From Lachnospiraceae bacterium (GTDB taxonomy: Bacteria; Bacillota; Clostridia; Lachnospirales; Lachnospiraceae): a DNA stretch of 38,136 nt. A program made the translations under genes and the position numbers. The stretch covers positions 1 through 38,136 of the forward strand of contig JAGBBM010000081.1 in the NCBI GenBank assembly GCA_017938485.1. The letters are read 5' to 3'. Of this stretch, positions 1 through 9,320 are shown piece after piece (position 1 is the stretch's first letter; each line of letters opens with the position of its first letter). The notes under the pieces were generated by a model. The model did no database searches. It worked only from the letters and a program-made list of their open reading frames with translations, and was not told the origin of the DNA.

Positions 1-523
1 AGGATGTGGGTATAAAGGATGTTTTGTTAACTGGTAAGAGATTTTGATAGTATCTATTACCTTGTGCAAAATGTTTTTTATTTGCACCCCACGGTATAAA
101 CTCGTGTAAGTGCTGGAATATATATTATTTACAGGGTGTTTATTTTACCTTTAAGAAATTTTTTATGAAATATCCATAAAACAAGGGCTCTGATGAAACC
201 ACCCGAGTTCCAACTGTTTGAGTAATGAGCAAAATAATAGAACACGGAATATAGTAAGTATACTTATCTATAATTCTGTGCTCTATTATTTTGGTGATTA
301 CGAGTTTTGGAACCTCGGGTGGCTCATAAAACATCAGAGCCCGTTTTATGTGATATTTCAAAAATTTCTTAACAGTAAAATAAACACCCTGTAGATAATT
401 ATATTCCTAGCACGTACCCTCAGACAAATACCTTTGGGATGCTATAACATTTTGCACTGCAGTAATGATACTATAACAAAATCTCTTAAAGGTTAACAAA
501 ACACCCTTTATACCCACACCCTA
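1..523. repeat. Long imperfect hairpin element A, candidate structured RNA (left end may lie outside window)
   Basis: This gene-free stretch downstream of dnaB is one large inverted repeat centred near 260/261. The outermost arms (1-31 with about 492-523) are nearly perfect complements. Inner perfect stems include 131-147 with 376-392 and 185-195 with 332-342. A further stem, 199-213 with 307-322, has one bulge. The middle part (about 75-115 against 410-450) is poorly matched, and the left arm has its own local hairpin at 64-87. Blocks at 167-180, 204-233, 290-307 and 345-366 are identical to blocks in element B. Short ORFs on both strands are by-products of the palindrome. The element could be a noncoding RNA, a 3'-end or terminator structure for the dnaB operon, or a DNA cruciform. 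Repeat structure is seen directly; function is unknown. Confidence 0.8.
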
Positions 524-536
524 GTAGATGCTGGGA

Positions 537-1889
537 TTAATTTGGTTGCTGGTAGTGCTTTTCTGGGTCGGCAAACTTGGTGTACTTTCCTATCCAGCGG
601 AGGTCGATGCTTCCGGTTTCACCACTACGCTGCTTAGCTATAATGATTTCCGCAGTTTGAGGCTTTGTTGTAGTTTCAGGATTGTAATATTCATCTCTGT
701 AGATAAACATTACAACGTCCGCATCCTGCTCAATAGAACCAGATTCACGAAGGTCTGAAAGTACAGGCTTGTGGTCTGGACGGCTATCAACAGCACGAGA
801 AAGCTGAGAAAGAGCAATAACAGGAACATTTAATTCTCTGGCAATATTCTTAAGAGCTCTCGAAACCTCTGCTATAAACTGCTGTCTGGATTCTACGTTT
901 CTAGATGAACTCATCAACTGCAAGTAGTCAAGTATAATGAGCTGTATATCGAAATTTTGCTTTAATTTTCTACACTTTGAACGAAGCTCAGATATAGTAA
1001 TAGATGAATTATCATCTATGTATATAGGTGAGCTGGCAATTGCTTCTATACTCTCTGTAACCTTGTCCCAATCATCATTAGAAAGGTCACCAAGCTTCAT
1101 CTTCTTTGAGTCAACCATTGCATCTATAGCAATCATACGGGAAACCAACTGTTCCTTGCTCATCTCGAGAGAAAATATGGCACATGGTATCTGATGCATA
1201 ACTGCTATATCATGAGCAATATTTAGGACAAATGCAGTTTTTCCCATAGCTGGTCTTGCTGCCACAAGTAAAAGCTCTCCACCATGCATACCGGTAAGCA
1301 TGTTATCAAGATCAATAAAGCCTGTAGACAAACCTGTTACCTTCCCTTTGTTTCGGGCAGCTTCTTCAATTTCGTTTATAACATTTATAACAATTCTATC
1401 AATGGTAGTTATGTCCTGTGAGCATGTACTAGTCTGCACTAACTTGAAGATTTTTTGCTCTGCATCTTCTAAGATAGCTTCCGTCTTATCCTGAGCGAGA
1501 TAACAATCCTTAGCAGTATCCTCGCTAAGCTTTATGAGCTGACGGAGCAAGGATTTGTCCTTTACCATCTTGGCATGCTGTGGAGCCATAACTGAGGTTG
1601 GAACTGCACTTATTATCTCTGCCAAAAATGCAGGTTTGCAGAGTTCCTCTGGAAGATTCTTCATACGAAGTCTCTCACTTACAGTTATAACATCTACCTG
1701 ATGTCCCTCGTTATATAACTCCACCATACTCTCAAAAAGAGCCGCATATTGAGGATTGTAAAAATCCTCCTTAGTAAGCATATACGCCACATCAGATATA
1801 ACATCTCGGTCCATAAACATAGCACCAATAACTGATTTTTCAGCTTCTTTATTATTCGGTTGTATTCTCTTGATGCTATTTTCGTCCAT
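537..1889 (-). CDS. dnaB: Replicative DNA helicase DnaB
   Basis: Hexameric helicase that unwinds DNA at the replication fork. The 450-residue product has an N-terminal primase-interacting helical domain (first ~100 residues), a linker, and a RecA-like ATPase domain. Walker A is visible as ARPAMGKTA near residue 210, Walker B as IILDYLQLM, and the DnaB motifs SLEMSKEQL and SIEQDADVV follow. A longer reading from TTG at 1901 is possible, but GGAGG at 1895-1899 sits five bases before ATG 1889, so ATG 1889 is preferred. It is the last gene of gdpP-rplI-dnaB, the usual order in Firmicutes. No ordinary hairpin-plus-U terminator follows it; the long hairpin element A begins about 15 bases after the stop. 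Confidence 0.97.
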   Translation of the reverse strand: MDENSIKRIQPNNKEAEKSVIGAMFMDRDVISDVAYMLTKEDFYNPQYAALFESMVELYNEGHQVDVITVSERLRMKNLPEELCKPAFLAEIISAVPTSVMAPQHAKMVKDKSLLRQLIKLSEDTAKDCYLAQDKTEAILEDAEQKIFKLVQTSTCSQDITTIDRIVINVINEIEEAARNKGKVTGLSTGFIDLDNMLTGMHGGELLLVAARPAMGKTAFVLNIAHDIAVMHQIPCAIFSLEMSKEQLVSRMIAIDAMVDSKKMKLGDLSNDDWDKVTESIEAIASSPIYIDDNSSITISELRSKCRKLKQNFDIQLIILDYLQLMSSSRNVESRQQFIAEVSRALKNIARELNVPVIALSQLSRAVDSRPDHKPVLSDLRESGSIEQDADVVMFIYRDEYYNPETTTKPQTAEIIIAKQRSGETGSIDLRWIGKYTKFADPEKHYQQPN

Positions 1890-1910
1890 TGCATCCTCCA
1901 AATATGTATG

Positions 1911-2360
1911 TTATTTTGCTTCGATTACTTTTACATTAAATTTAGCTGTTACCTGTGAATGTAACTTTATATCAATTATAGTTGTTCCAAGGCTCTTTAT
2001 CTGATCTTTAATAACTATTTTCTTCTTGTCAATATCGTATCCAAGCTGTTTCTTCATAGCCTCTGCAATTTCCTTTGATGAGATTGAGCCAAAGGTTCTT
2101 CCACCTTCTCCCACCTTCATAGTAAGAGTTACACTCTCATCCTTAAGTTTTTCTGCTAAGGCTTTTGCCTCTGCAAGCTTCTCTGCCGCAATCTTATCTT
2201 CATTTGCCTTCTTAAGCTTTAAGTCATTTAAGTTCTTTGGTGTTGCCTCAATTCCAAGCTTCTTTGGCAACACAAAGTTTCTTGCGTATCCGTCAGATAC
2301 GTCTACTATCTCATCCTTTTTTCCAAGGCTTTTTACATCCTGTAATAATATAACCTTCAT
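1911..2360 (-). CDS. rplI: 50S ribosomal protein L9
   Basis: Ribosomal protein of the large subunit that binds 23S rRNA near the L1 stalk. The 149-residue product matches the usual bacterial length of about 150. The N-terminal domain starts [15 protein letters not shown] with the typical [11 protein letters not shown] segment, followed by a long connecting helix rich in Lys, Ala and Glu (about 45-80) and the C-terminal domain containing [12 protein letters not shown]. An upstream in-frame ATG at 2366 is only one base from the GGAGG at 2368-2372, whereas ATG 2360 is seven bases away and gives the canonical N-terminus. It lies between gdpP and dnaB with short gaps and is almost certainly cotranscribed with them. 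Confidence 0.97.
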   Translation of the reverse strand: MKVILLQDVKSLGKKDEIVDVSDGYARNFVLPKKLGIEATPKNLNDLKLKKANEDKIAAEKLAEAKALAEKLKDESVTLTMKVGEGGRTFGSISSKEIAEAMKKQLGYDIDKKKIVIKDQIKSLGTTIIDIKLHSQVTAKFNVKVIEAK

Positions 2361-2383
2361 AATCATACCTCCACGTAATACCT

Positions 2384-4432
2384 TTATATATCTCCTTCCT
2401 CATACATAGTACGAAGAATCTCTTTTATCTCAATAATCGCAAGTTCATTTGTGGAATTTTTAAGCTGAGCACCAGCTATATTGGCATGACCACCACCGCC
2501 TAATTTTTCCATAATAACCTGTACATTTAAATCATCTACAGAACGAGCACTTATATATACTGTTCCGTCTTTTTCTGTAACAACAAAAGATGCACGAACA
2601 CCTTCTACATTGAGCAAATCATTTGCCACCTTTGCAGCCACAACAGTTGGTGCCTCAGTAGACTTATCTGCTGGAACCTGTGATATAGCAAAGGAGTTGA
2701 GGAATGTCTCCGAATTGATGACGCCTTCTGCAAGCTGCTTATAGGAGCCCATATCACTTCTAAACATCTTTCTAACACGCACCACATCAGCTCCACATCT
2801 TCTAAGATATGATGCTGCATCGAAGGTTCTAACACCTGTCTTTGTCACAAAATTGTCTGTGTCTATAACTATACCTGCATACATAGCATCAGCCTCAAGA
2901 GGTCTAAGTTTAACCTTCTCGTCAATGTACTGAAGCATCTCTGCAACCATCTCGCAGGCAGAAGATGCATATGGCTCAATATATGAAAGTGTAGCATTTT
3001 CAATAATTTCATTGGTCTGTCTATGATGGTCAAATACTACCACAGCCTTGACAAGAGCGAGAAGCTCCTCACACTCTGTCATACTTGGTCTATTTACATC
3101 AACAACCACTACCAAGGTGTTTGGATTTACACTATTTATAGCTTCCTCACTGGTAAATATCATATCGTCCCCATAGACACTGTTACCCTTAAATCCATTT
3201 ACAACTGGCTTTATGGCTGAAGTAGCCTCATTTAAGACAATATGTGCAGCCTTACCAAGAGTCTTTACAAGGCGATAAACACCAACTGCCGCTCCAAAAG
3301 AATCCGCGTCAGGACGCTTATGTCCCATAATAAGAACATTGTCTTTATTGTTAAGCAACTCCTTGAATGCCTGAGCCTTAACTCTGGCTTTAACTCTTGT
3401 TGACTTTTCTGTACCACTACTCTTACCGCCAAAGTAAGAAATGTTTTCACCATACTTTACAACTGCCTGGTCTCCACCACGCCCAAGGGCAAGACCTATG
3501 GCAATTCTTGCGTACTCATATGCTTCTGCAAAGTTATTTGTATCTGCACCTATACCTATACTTAAAGTTATAGGAATCTCATTACCAACATTTATGCTCT
3601 TAACCTCATCAAGAAGAGCAAATTTTGTCTCCTTCATCTGAGAAAGATATTTCTGCTGACATACGAAAAGATATTTATCCTTCTCAAGTTTCTTACAAAT
3701 CGCATCAATTGTTGCAAGGTACATATTTATACGTCTGTCAACCAAGGCGTCAACAAGTGAGTGACGAACCTCTTCAGTATTCTCCATAACCTCATCATAG
3801 TTATCGATATAGAGAAGACCTGCAACTAATTTTTGTTCTTCATTTTCTTTCTTGTATCGCTTTAATTCTGTTACATCAAAAAGATATACTGCAATGAGGG
3901 ACTCTCCCTTTGGTTCCACAATATCATCTTCATCTGAAAACACTTCATCAAAGGTAATCTTTTTTATAAGAGCATTGTACTGCACCTCATTGAATTCAAG
4001 GTCCATACTTACCTGCTCGTCTGATGCCAAAATCTCAGAACCTATCTCAGGAAAAAATGTAGATATATTCTTTCTAATTCTCTTTTTGGAACCCTGACCT
4101 ATCTGGTTTACAAATTCATTGTTACCCCAGAGAATTTTTCCATCTGTATCAAGAAGGGCATATGGCACAAGTAAATCTTTTAAAAGCTCTTTCTGAATTT
4201 GTCCCTGTTCCTGTGCAAATCTAAACAGTGAAGGTACGATGCCTGCCTTCATAACAAAATACACTACAAGCTCAATAACTATAACTATAGCTACCACTGC
4301 ACTTACAAGAATTGCTGAATTTTTATCTATAAAGAAGAGGCCAATACACATAAAGACCAGCAAAAATGAAACCAATATAGGCATCAATAAATACTTTTCA
4401 ATTTTTTGTTTAATTACCTTTTCCTTATTCAT
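2384..4432 (-). CDS. gdpP: Cyclic-di-AMP phosphodiesterase GdpP (DHH/DHHA1 family)
   Basis: Membrane-bound enzyme that hydrolyses c-di-AMP, a messenger controlling potassium, osmotic and cell-wall homeostasis in Firmicutes. The 682 residues show the family order: two transmembrane helices (about 15-35 and 40-62), a PAS-like sensor (80-190), a degenerate GGDEF domain (200-330), then the DHH domain. The DHH domain carries [10 protein letters not shown] at 371-380, VVDVNRPS near 445 and DHH at 468-470. The C-terminal DHHA1 domain has [12 protein letters not shown]. The length is close to the usual ~660. GGAGAT seven bases before ATG supports the start. Its place before rplI and dnaB is the standard context. 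All DHH metal-binding motifs I can recognise are present, so it should be active. Confidence 0.95.
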   Translation of the reverse strand: MNKEKVIKQKIEKYLLMPILVSFLLVFMCIGLFFIDKNSAILVSAVVAIVIVIELVVYFVMKAGIVPSLFRFAQEQGQIQKELLKDLLVPYALLDTDGKILWGNNEFVNQIGQGSKKRIRKNISTFFPEIGSEILASDEQVSMDLEFNEVQYNALIKKITFDEVFSDEDDIVEPKGESLIAVYLFDVTELKRYKKENEEQKLVAGLLYIDNYDEVMENTEEVRHSLVDALVDRRINMYLATIDAICKKLEKDKYLFVCQQKYLSQMKETKFALLDEVKSINVGNEIPITLSIGIGADTNNFAEAYEYARIAIGLALGRGGDQAVVKYGENISYFGGKSSGTEKSTRVKARVKAQAFKELLNNKDNVLIMGHKRPDADSFGAAVGVYRLVKTLGKAAHIVLNEATSAIKPVVNGFKGNSVYGDDMIFTSEEAINSVNPNTLVVVVDVNRPSMTECEELLALVKAVVVFDHHRQTNEIIENATLSYIEPYASSACEMVAEMLQYIDEKVKLRPLEADAMYAGIVIDTDNFVTKTGVRTFDAASYLRRCGADVVRVRKMFRSDMGSYKQLAEGVINSETFLNSFAISQVPADKSTEAPTVVAAKVANDLLNVEGVRASFVVTEKDGTVYISARSVDDLNVQVIMEKLGGGGHANIAGAQLKNSTNELAIIEIKEILRTMYEEGDI

Positions 4433-4467
4433 AAAAAATCTCCAACGTATATTGTATTAAATCCCTT

Positions 4468-4502
4468 CACAGCACTTCAGGCACTTTATGCCTGAAGCTG
4501 TG
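4468..4502 (-). promoter_or_regulatory. Stable hairpin at the valS/gdpP junction
   Basis: Read on the minus strand, the last codons and stop of valS fold with the following bases into a 14-bp stem with one two-base bulge and a five-base loop (TAAAG). No U-run follows, so it is not a convincing intrinsic terminator. It may be an RNA processing or stability element that separates valS from gdpP translation. The structure is read from the sequence; the role is inferred. Confidence 0.5.
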
Positions 4503-7128
4503 ATAATCTCTCAGTTACCTGCTCCAATGTCTCAGTATACTTCAAAAGCTTAGCCTTTTCTTCCTCAACCTTTGCTGCAGGAGCCTTATCAACAAACTTA
4601 GGGTTAGCAAGCATGCCTGATGCTCTCTTAATCTCTCCCTCAAGTCTTGCCTTTTCTTTACTTAATCTTTCAATCTCTTTTTCAATATCCACAAGCTCCG
4701 CAAATGGCATATAAACCGCTGCGTCATGGATAACTACTGAAACTGCATCCTCTGCAATACCAGTCTTGTCCTCCTGAACAAATACCTCGCTGGCATATGC
4801 AAGAGTTCCAAAGAAGCTTGATGATGCTGCAAATATATCTCTAATCTCCGCCTTTGGTGAAACTACATAAACTGTTGCCTTCTTGCTAGGTGCAACATTC
4901 ATCTCGCTACGGATATTTCTGATGTTACGAACAGCTTCCTTAATCTTATCAACAGCTGCCTCATCTGCCTTGAAGTCATACTCCTTCTCGTAAGTTGGCC
5001 AATTAGAAATCATAATTGACTCCTCATCTGAAAGTGAGCAGAATATCTCCTCAGTAACAAATGGCATATATGGGTGAAGAAGCTTAAGACCATTTATGAG
5101 AACTGTCTTAAGTGTCCAAAGAGCAGCACCCTTTGTCTCATCCTCATCATTCCAAAGTCTTGGCTTAACCATCTCGATATACCAGTCACAGAACTCCTCC
5201 CAGAGGAAGTCGTAAAGCTTTGATACAGCTATACCAAGCTCGTATTTTTCCATATTGTCAGTAACCTCAACAATAAGGTCGTTCATCTTAGAGAGAATCC
5301 ATCTGTCAGCTATAGTAAGCTTGCTTAAATCAACATTTGAAGAATCTGCCTTCTCAATATTCATAAGAATGAATCTTGAAGCATTCCAAATCTTGTTGGC
5401 AAAGTTACGGCTAGCCTCAACTCTCTCCCAGTAAAATCTCATATCGTTACCTGGTGCATTTCCGGTAACAAGAGTAAATCTAAGTGCATCTGCACCATAC
5501 TTATCAATAACCTCAAGTGGGTCGATACCATTACCCAAGGACTTACTCATCTTACGTCCCTGGTCATCTCTTACAAGACCGTGGAAAAGTACTGTATGGA
5601 ATGGTAATTTTCCAGTCTGCTCAATAGATGAAAATACCATTCTAATAACCCAGAAGAAGATAATGTCATATCCAGTTACAAGCACGTCTGTTGGGAAAAA
5701 GTAATCATAATCCTCTCCCTCATTTGGCCAGCCAAGAGTTGAGAATGGCCAAAGTGCTGATGAGAACCAAGTATCAAGAGTATCCTCATCCTGCTTTAAG
5801 TTAGCACTCTGACACTTTGGACAAGTGCAAGGAGTTTCCTTTGAAACTATAATCTCACCACAATCCTGACAATACCAGGCAGGAATTCTATGTCCCCACC
5901 AAAGCTGTCTTGATATACACCAATCTCTTATGTTATCAAGCCAGTTATAGTATGTCTTGTTCATACGCTCAGGAATAAGCTTGAGCTCTCCCTTTTCTAC
6001 AGCTTCCTTAGCAGGTTTAGCCATCTCAGCCATCTTTACATACCACTGTGGCTTAACAAGTGGCTCAACTGTAGTCTTACATCTATCGTGAGTACCAACC
6101 ATATGCTTGTGTGGCTCAACCTTAACAAGAAGTCCAAGAGCCTCAAGGTCAGCAACCATAGCCTTTCTTGCCTCGTATCTATCCATACCTGCGTACTTGC
6201 CACCTAAAGCATTTATTGTTGCGTCATCGTTCATTATATTAATCTCTTCGAGATTGTGTCTCTTTCCAACCTCAAAGTCGTTAGGGTCATGGGCAGGAGT
6301 AATCTTAACAACACCTGTTCCAAACTCCATATCTACATAGTGGTCTGCAATAACAGGAATCTCCTTATTAACAAGAGGAAGAATAACCTTCTTGCCAACG
6401 ATATCCTTGTATCTGTCATCATCTGGATTAACAGCAACTGCAGTATCTCCAAGAAGTGTCTCCGGTCTAGTTGTAGCTATCTCTACAAATCTGCCTTCCT
6501 CTCCTGCAACAGGATAGTTAATATGCCAGAAGAAGCCGTCCTGCTCCTCATGAATAACCTCTGCATCAGAAATAGAAGTCTGACATACAGGACACCAGTT
6601 TCCTATACGTGAGCCTTTGTAAATATATCCCTTATCATAAAGCTTTGTGAACACCTCAGTAACTGCGGCATTATTGCCCTCGTCCATAGTAAAACGCTCT
6701 CTGTCCCAGTCAGCTGATGAACCAAGCTTCTTAAGCTGATTTACGATACGTCCGCCGTACTCATCCTTCCACTCCCAAGCTCTCTTAAGGAAGCCCTCTC
6801 TTCCAAGGTCATCTTTTTCAATTCCCTGGCTTCTAAGGTGCTCGATAATCTTAACCTCTGTAGCAATAGCTGCGTGGTCAGTACCTGGCTGCCAAAGAGC
6901 ATTATAGCCCTGCATTCTCTTAAATCTAATAAGAATATCCTGCATAGTGTTATCAAGGGCATGTCCCATGTGGAGCTGTCCTGTGATATTTGGTGGTGGC
7001 ATAACTATAGTAAATGGTTTCTTGCTTCTGTCCACTTCTGCGTGGAAATATTTGTTAGATACCCACTTGTCATACAGTCTTCCCTCTATCTCGGAAGGGT
7101 TGTAGTTCTTCTCTAATTCCTTAGCCAT
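4486..7128 (-). CDS. valS: Valyl-tRNA synthetase
   Basis: Class I aminoacyl-tRNA synthetase that charges tRNA-Val in the cytoplasm. The 880-residue length is typical. The HIGH signature appears as HMGH (53-56) after MPPPNITG, the CP1 editing domain contains [10 protein letters not shown] (219-228), and KMSKS is at 526-530. Cysteine pairs (WCPVC near 178-182, CQDC near 420-423 and CTCPKC near 434-439) suggest zinc binding. The C-terminus (about 810-880) is the valine-enzyme coiled coil rich in Glu and Lys. GGAGG precedes ATG 7128. Only 30 bases separate it from the preceding coiled-coil gene, so there is no room for a T-box leader here; any such control would have to act from farther upstream. 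Confidence 0.97.
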   Translation of the reverse strand: MAKELEKNYNPSEIEGRLYDKWVSNKYFHAEVDRSKKPFTIVMPPPNITGQLHMGHALDNTMQDILIRFKRMQGYNALWQPGTDHAAIATEVKIIEHLRSQGIEKDDLGREGFLKRAWEWKDEYGGRIVNQLKKLGSSADWDRERFTMDEGNNAAVTEVFTKLYDKGYIYKGSRIGNWCPVCQTSISDAEVIHEEQDGFFWHINYPVAGEEGRFVEIATTRPETLLGDTAVAVNPDDDRYKDIVGKKVILPLVNKEIPVIADHYVDMEFGTGVVKITPAHDPNDFEVGKRHNLEEINIMNDDATINALGGKYAGMDRYEARKAMVADLEALGLLVKVEPHKHMVGTHDRCKTTVEPLVKPQWYVKMAEMAKPAKEAVEKGELKLIPERMNKTYYNWLDNIRDWCISRQLWWGHRIPAWYCQDCGEIIVSKETPCTCPKCQSANLKQDEDTLDTWFSSALWPFSTLGWPNEGEDYDYFFPTDVLVTGYDIIFFWVIRMVFSSIEQTGKLPFHTVLFHGLVRDDQGRKMSKSLGNGIDPLEVIDKYGADALRFTLVTGNAPGNDMRFYWERVEASRNFANKIWNASRFILMNIEKADSSNVDLSKLTIADRWILSKMNDLIVEVTDNMEKYELGIAVSKLYDFLWEEFCDWYIEMVKPRLWNDEDETKGAALWTLKTVLINGLKLLHPYMPFVTEEIFCSLSDEESIMISNWPTYEKEYDFKADEAAVDKIKEAVRNIRNIRSEMNVAPSKKATVYVVSPKAEIRDIFAASSSFFGTLAYASEVFVQEDKTGIAEDAVSVVIHDAAVYMPFAELVDIEKEIERLSKEKARLEGEIKRASGMLANPKFVDKAPAAKVEEEKAKLLKYTETLEQVTERLSQLQA

Positions 7129-7158
7129 GATTAAAAATCCTCCAATGTATAATGAATA

Positions 7159-8487
7159 TTAATGTAAGTCAATTTTTAGGTTGTATGGTTGAAGCATATC
7201 TGTTATATAGCTTTCCATACCTGGATTTGCTGTAACTGCTGCACGAAGAGCAATATGAGCATTATCCTTAATCTTTTCGCAGGTGGCAAGACGTTCACGA
7301 AGCTTTTGTCTACGGACATTTAAGCTGTGCTTTATCTCAACCATCTCTCTTCTATCTATAAGTGCATTGGTCTGCTTAGGCCACACAAATGGGTCCTCCA
7401 CACCAATTTTTTTCATAATATTAACCAACTCATCGCATCTGTCTTTAAACTCTGCGTTAGTATGGGTGTATCTTTTTGCATCCCTTACCATAATGTTATA
7501 TTGTTCCCACTGATAAGATAACTCCTGACTGGAGTGTACACCATATTTTTCGTAGATATAATCTAATGTGTTGGTATTGTTAATGTACTTTACCTTTACC
7601 TTGTTAAGCAGGGATACTGCCCTTTTTAGCTTTGCATCATAATCTTTTATATCTGCCTTTAGGTCTATATATTTTGCGTAAGCCACAACAAATATAAGCA
7701 TAGCTATGGCTCCTACGCCAAGGGCATACACCGTAACATTTGACCTTGTAACAAAAGCATATATCATAATCCCTATACTTGTTATAAGGAGTACAGACAT
7801 AACCGTAATCATGACACCCCTCATCCTTGAGATGATATTGGTATACTCGTCACGCATATATCTAAGGTCTTCTTTTTCCCCTTCAAGATATCCCATATCA
7901 CTTCTAAGGGCGGTGTCTCGTGCTTCCATTTCATTGAGCCTTTTTACTGTTTCAGGCACATTATCCTCATAATTGCTCAGTGTATTATACTGTTCCATAG
8001 AAAGCAGATTCTCTGATTGTAAATAAGTTTCCCTATTTTTGTCAAGCTTTTCAATCCTTTCGGATATGCTTATGATACGGTTTGCCATATCAACAGGCAA
8101 CTCTTCAATACGCTGTATATCTGTAAGATAGCTTGTGACCACCTTATATTCATTTTTAATTTCTTCGCTATGGAAAGACACATCAACTAACTGTTCACAA
8201 AAATCCTGAACAGTTTTTCTCTCGTTTTCCATATACTTTTTCGCCTTAATCGAAGAAAGACCACTACTCTTTTTTGGTTCTGAATCGCTATCCGTTTCTT
8301 CCTCTTCGTACTTTTTCTTTAATCGCTTAAAGAGACTCTTCTTGGACTTGGAATTATCTTTTTTTATATCTTCCTCATCCTCTTTAACTTTCTTAGAACT
8401 TACCAGCGACTCCGCTTTTTCTATGTCCTCTTCAGTAAGGTTTTCTTCTTCATTAAGGTAATCTCTGATTTTATCAAAAAATCCCAT
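7159..8487 (-). CDS. Two-TM coiled-coil protein of unknown function
   Basis: I do not recognise a named family. The 442-residue product begins with a strongly charged, low-complexity region rich in Glu, Lys and Ser (about 10-90). Helical, coiled-coil-like segments (90-220) follow, then two adjacent transmembrane helices (about 224-246 and 251-273) and another long helical stretch to about 410. No catalytic motif is visible. Its start overlaps the stop of the preceding TPR gene by one base (TAATG), and the ribosome site is weak, so translational coupling is likely. It is the fourth member of the cluster with the DUF5717-like, Hsp70-like and TPR proteins. A membrane anchor or scaffold for those proteins is plausible but only inferred. 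Confidence 0.85.
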   Translation of the reverse strand: MGFFDKIRDYLNEEENLTEEDIEKAESLVSSKKVKEDEEDIKKDNSKSKKSLFKRLKKKYEEEETDSDSEPKKSSGLSSIKAKKYMENERKTVQDFCEQLVDVSFHSEEIKNEYKVVTSYLTDIQRIEELPVDMANRIISISERIEKLDKNRETYLQSENLLSMEQYNTLSNYEDNVPETVKRLNEMEARDTALRSDMGYLEGEKEDLRYMRDEYTNIISRMRGVMITVMSVLLITSIGIMIYAFVTRSNVTVYALGVGAIAMLIFVVAYAKYIDLKADIKDYDAKLKRAVSLLNKVKVKYINNTNTLDYIYEKYGVHSSQELSYQWEQYNIMVRDAKRYTHTNAEFKDRCDELVNIMKKIGVEDPFVWPKQTNALIDRREMVEIKHSLNVRRQKLRERLATCEKIKDNAHIALRAAVTANPGMESYITDMLQPYNLKIDLH

Positions 8488-9320
8488 TAAATCGCCTGCT
8501 CTCTGAATTCATCCTTTAACTGTCCCAATATAATGTCCATTCTCTTATCGTAATCTATCATATCTTTGTTCATACGATTATATACTGCTCTTTGAAGCAT
8601 AGAGAATATAGTCATCTCTCTAACGTCCTCATTGGAATCGCCAATTTCAAGCATAAGGTTTTCAAAATTGTCATCATCCAAATCGTACTTTCTCATCTCC
8701 TGTCTTATGGTGACAGAATCATTGCCCGCTGCAAATACTATGAGATATCCCCTTAATGACTCCTCATTATTATTAAGCTCAAAAGCCTTAAGGAAATACA
8801 TCTTTGCATCTTCTGTATCAAGATTATTTGCCGCAGCAACAGCTCTATTGTGATAAACATTACCAAGGAAGGCCTTATCTGTTATATCCTCCTGATTAGC
8901 AATAATATCATCATATATGGAAGCTGCTTTTATATATCTTCTATAGCCAAGATATCCATCTGCCTTAAGCTTCTTTCTCTGGCTAGCAGTAAGTCTTCTA
9001 TACTTCTGCCAAGCCTCCACATAGGTCTTAATCTCATCTGGCTCGTAATAATCTCCTGCATTGAGAATCTCCACCAATAAATCCTGTGCAAAAGAGGTCT
9101 TATTTGACATAGTAACAAGCTTTGCCGCAAGCTCTGGCATATCAAGCTCATCTCTTATCCAGTCAAAAAGCTTATCCGAAAGGGCGGACTTACTTATAAG
9201 AACTGTATTGTTGTAGATATAGAAACACAGTTCCTCATAATTGTTTATCTCCACCTTTGTATTTAAAAATATAAAAGGATGAGACGCTTCTTTACTTGTA
9301 CATAAAATTATCTTTGACAT
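8487..9320 (-). CDS. TPR-like helical protein, partner of the Hsp70-like gene
   Basis: A 277-residue protein with no recognised name. An N-terminal α/β part (about 1-70, starting SKIILCTSKEASHPF) is followed by helical repeats. The segment around 130-200 has TPR character: a helix with AASIYDDIIANQ, then FLGNVYHNRAVAAANNLD and AKMYFLKAFELNNNEES, resembling consecutive TPR helices. The C-terminus (about 200-277) is charged and helical. There is no signal peptide or TM segment, so a cytoplasmic adaptor is likely. It overlaps the upstream Hsp70-like gene and the downstream coiled-coil gene by TAATG junctions, which implies fixed stoichiometry. TPR proteins are common Hsp70 partners; that link is inference from context. 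Confidence 0.85.
   Translation of the reverse strand: MSKIILCTSKEASHPFIFLNTKVEINNYEELCFYIYNNTVLISKSALSDKLFDWIRDELDMPELAAKLVTMSNKTSFAQDLLVEILNAGDYYEPDEIKTYVEAWQKYRRLTASQRKKLKADGYLGYRRYIKAASIYDDIIANQEDITDKAFLGNVYHNRAVAAANNLDTEDAKMYFLKAFELNNNEESLRGYLIVFAAGNDSVTIRQEMRKYDLDDDNFENLMLEIGDSNEDVREMTIFSMLQRAVYNRMNKDMIDYDKRMDIILGQLKDEFREQAI

Noticed and set aside
140..361. 73-codon minus-strand ORF inside element A, and short plus-strand ORFs in element B (e.g. 16835-17146)
   Set aside because: They lie in palindromic sequence, have no ribosome site, no recognisable domains, and no corresponding frame in the other copy.
1889..1901. TTG start for dnaB, and similar upstream starts for rplI, flagellin, csrA, yvyF, flhO and the DUF5717-like gene
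   Set aside because: In each case a downstream ATG has better ribosome-site spacing and, where the family is known, gives the canonical N-terminus.
6256..6612. 118-codon plus-strand ORF within valS, and other long opposite-strand ORFs (e.g. 2026-2409, 20534-20878)
   Set aside because: They are antisense shadows of well-supported genes with low-complexity translations and no ribosome site or domain.
7129..7158. T-box or other leader riboswitch for valS
   Set aside because: Only 30 bases separate valS from the preceding gene, too short for a T-box. The 107-base leader at the operon start also lacks a recognisable T-box sequence.
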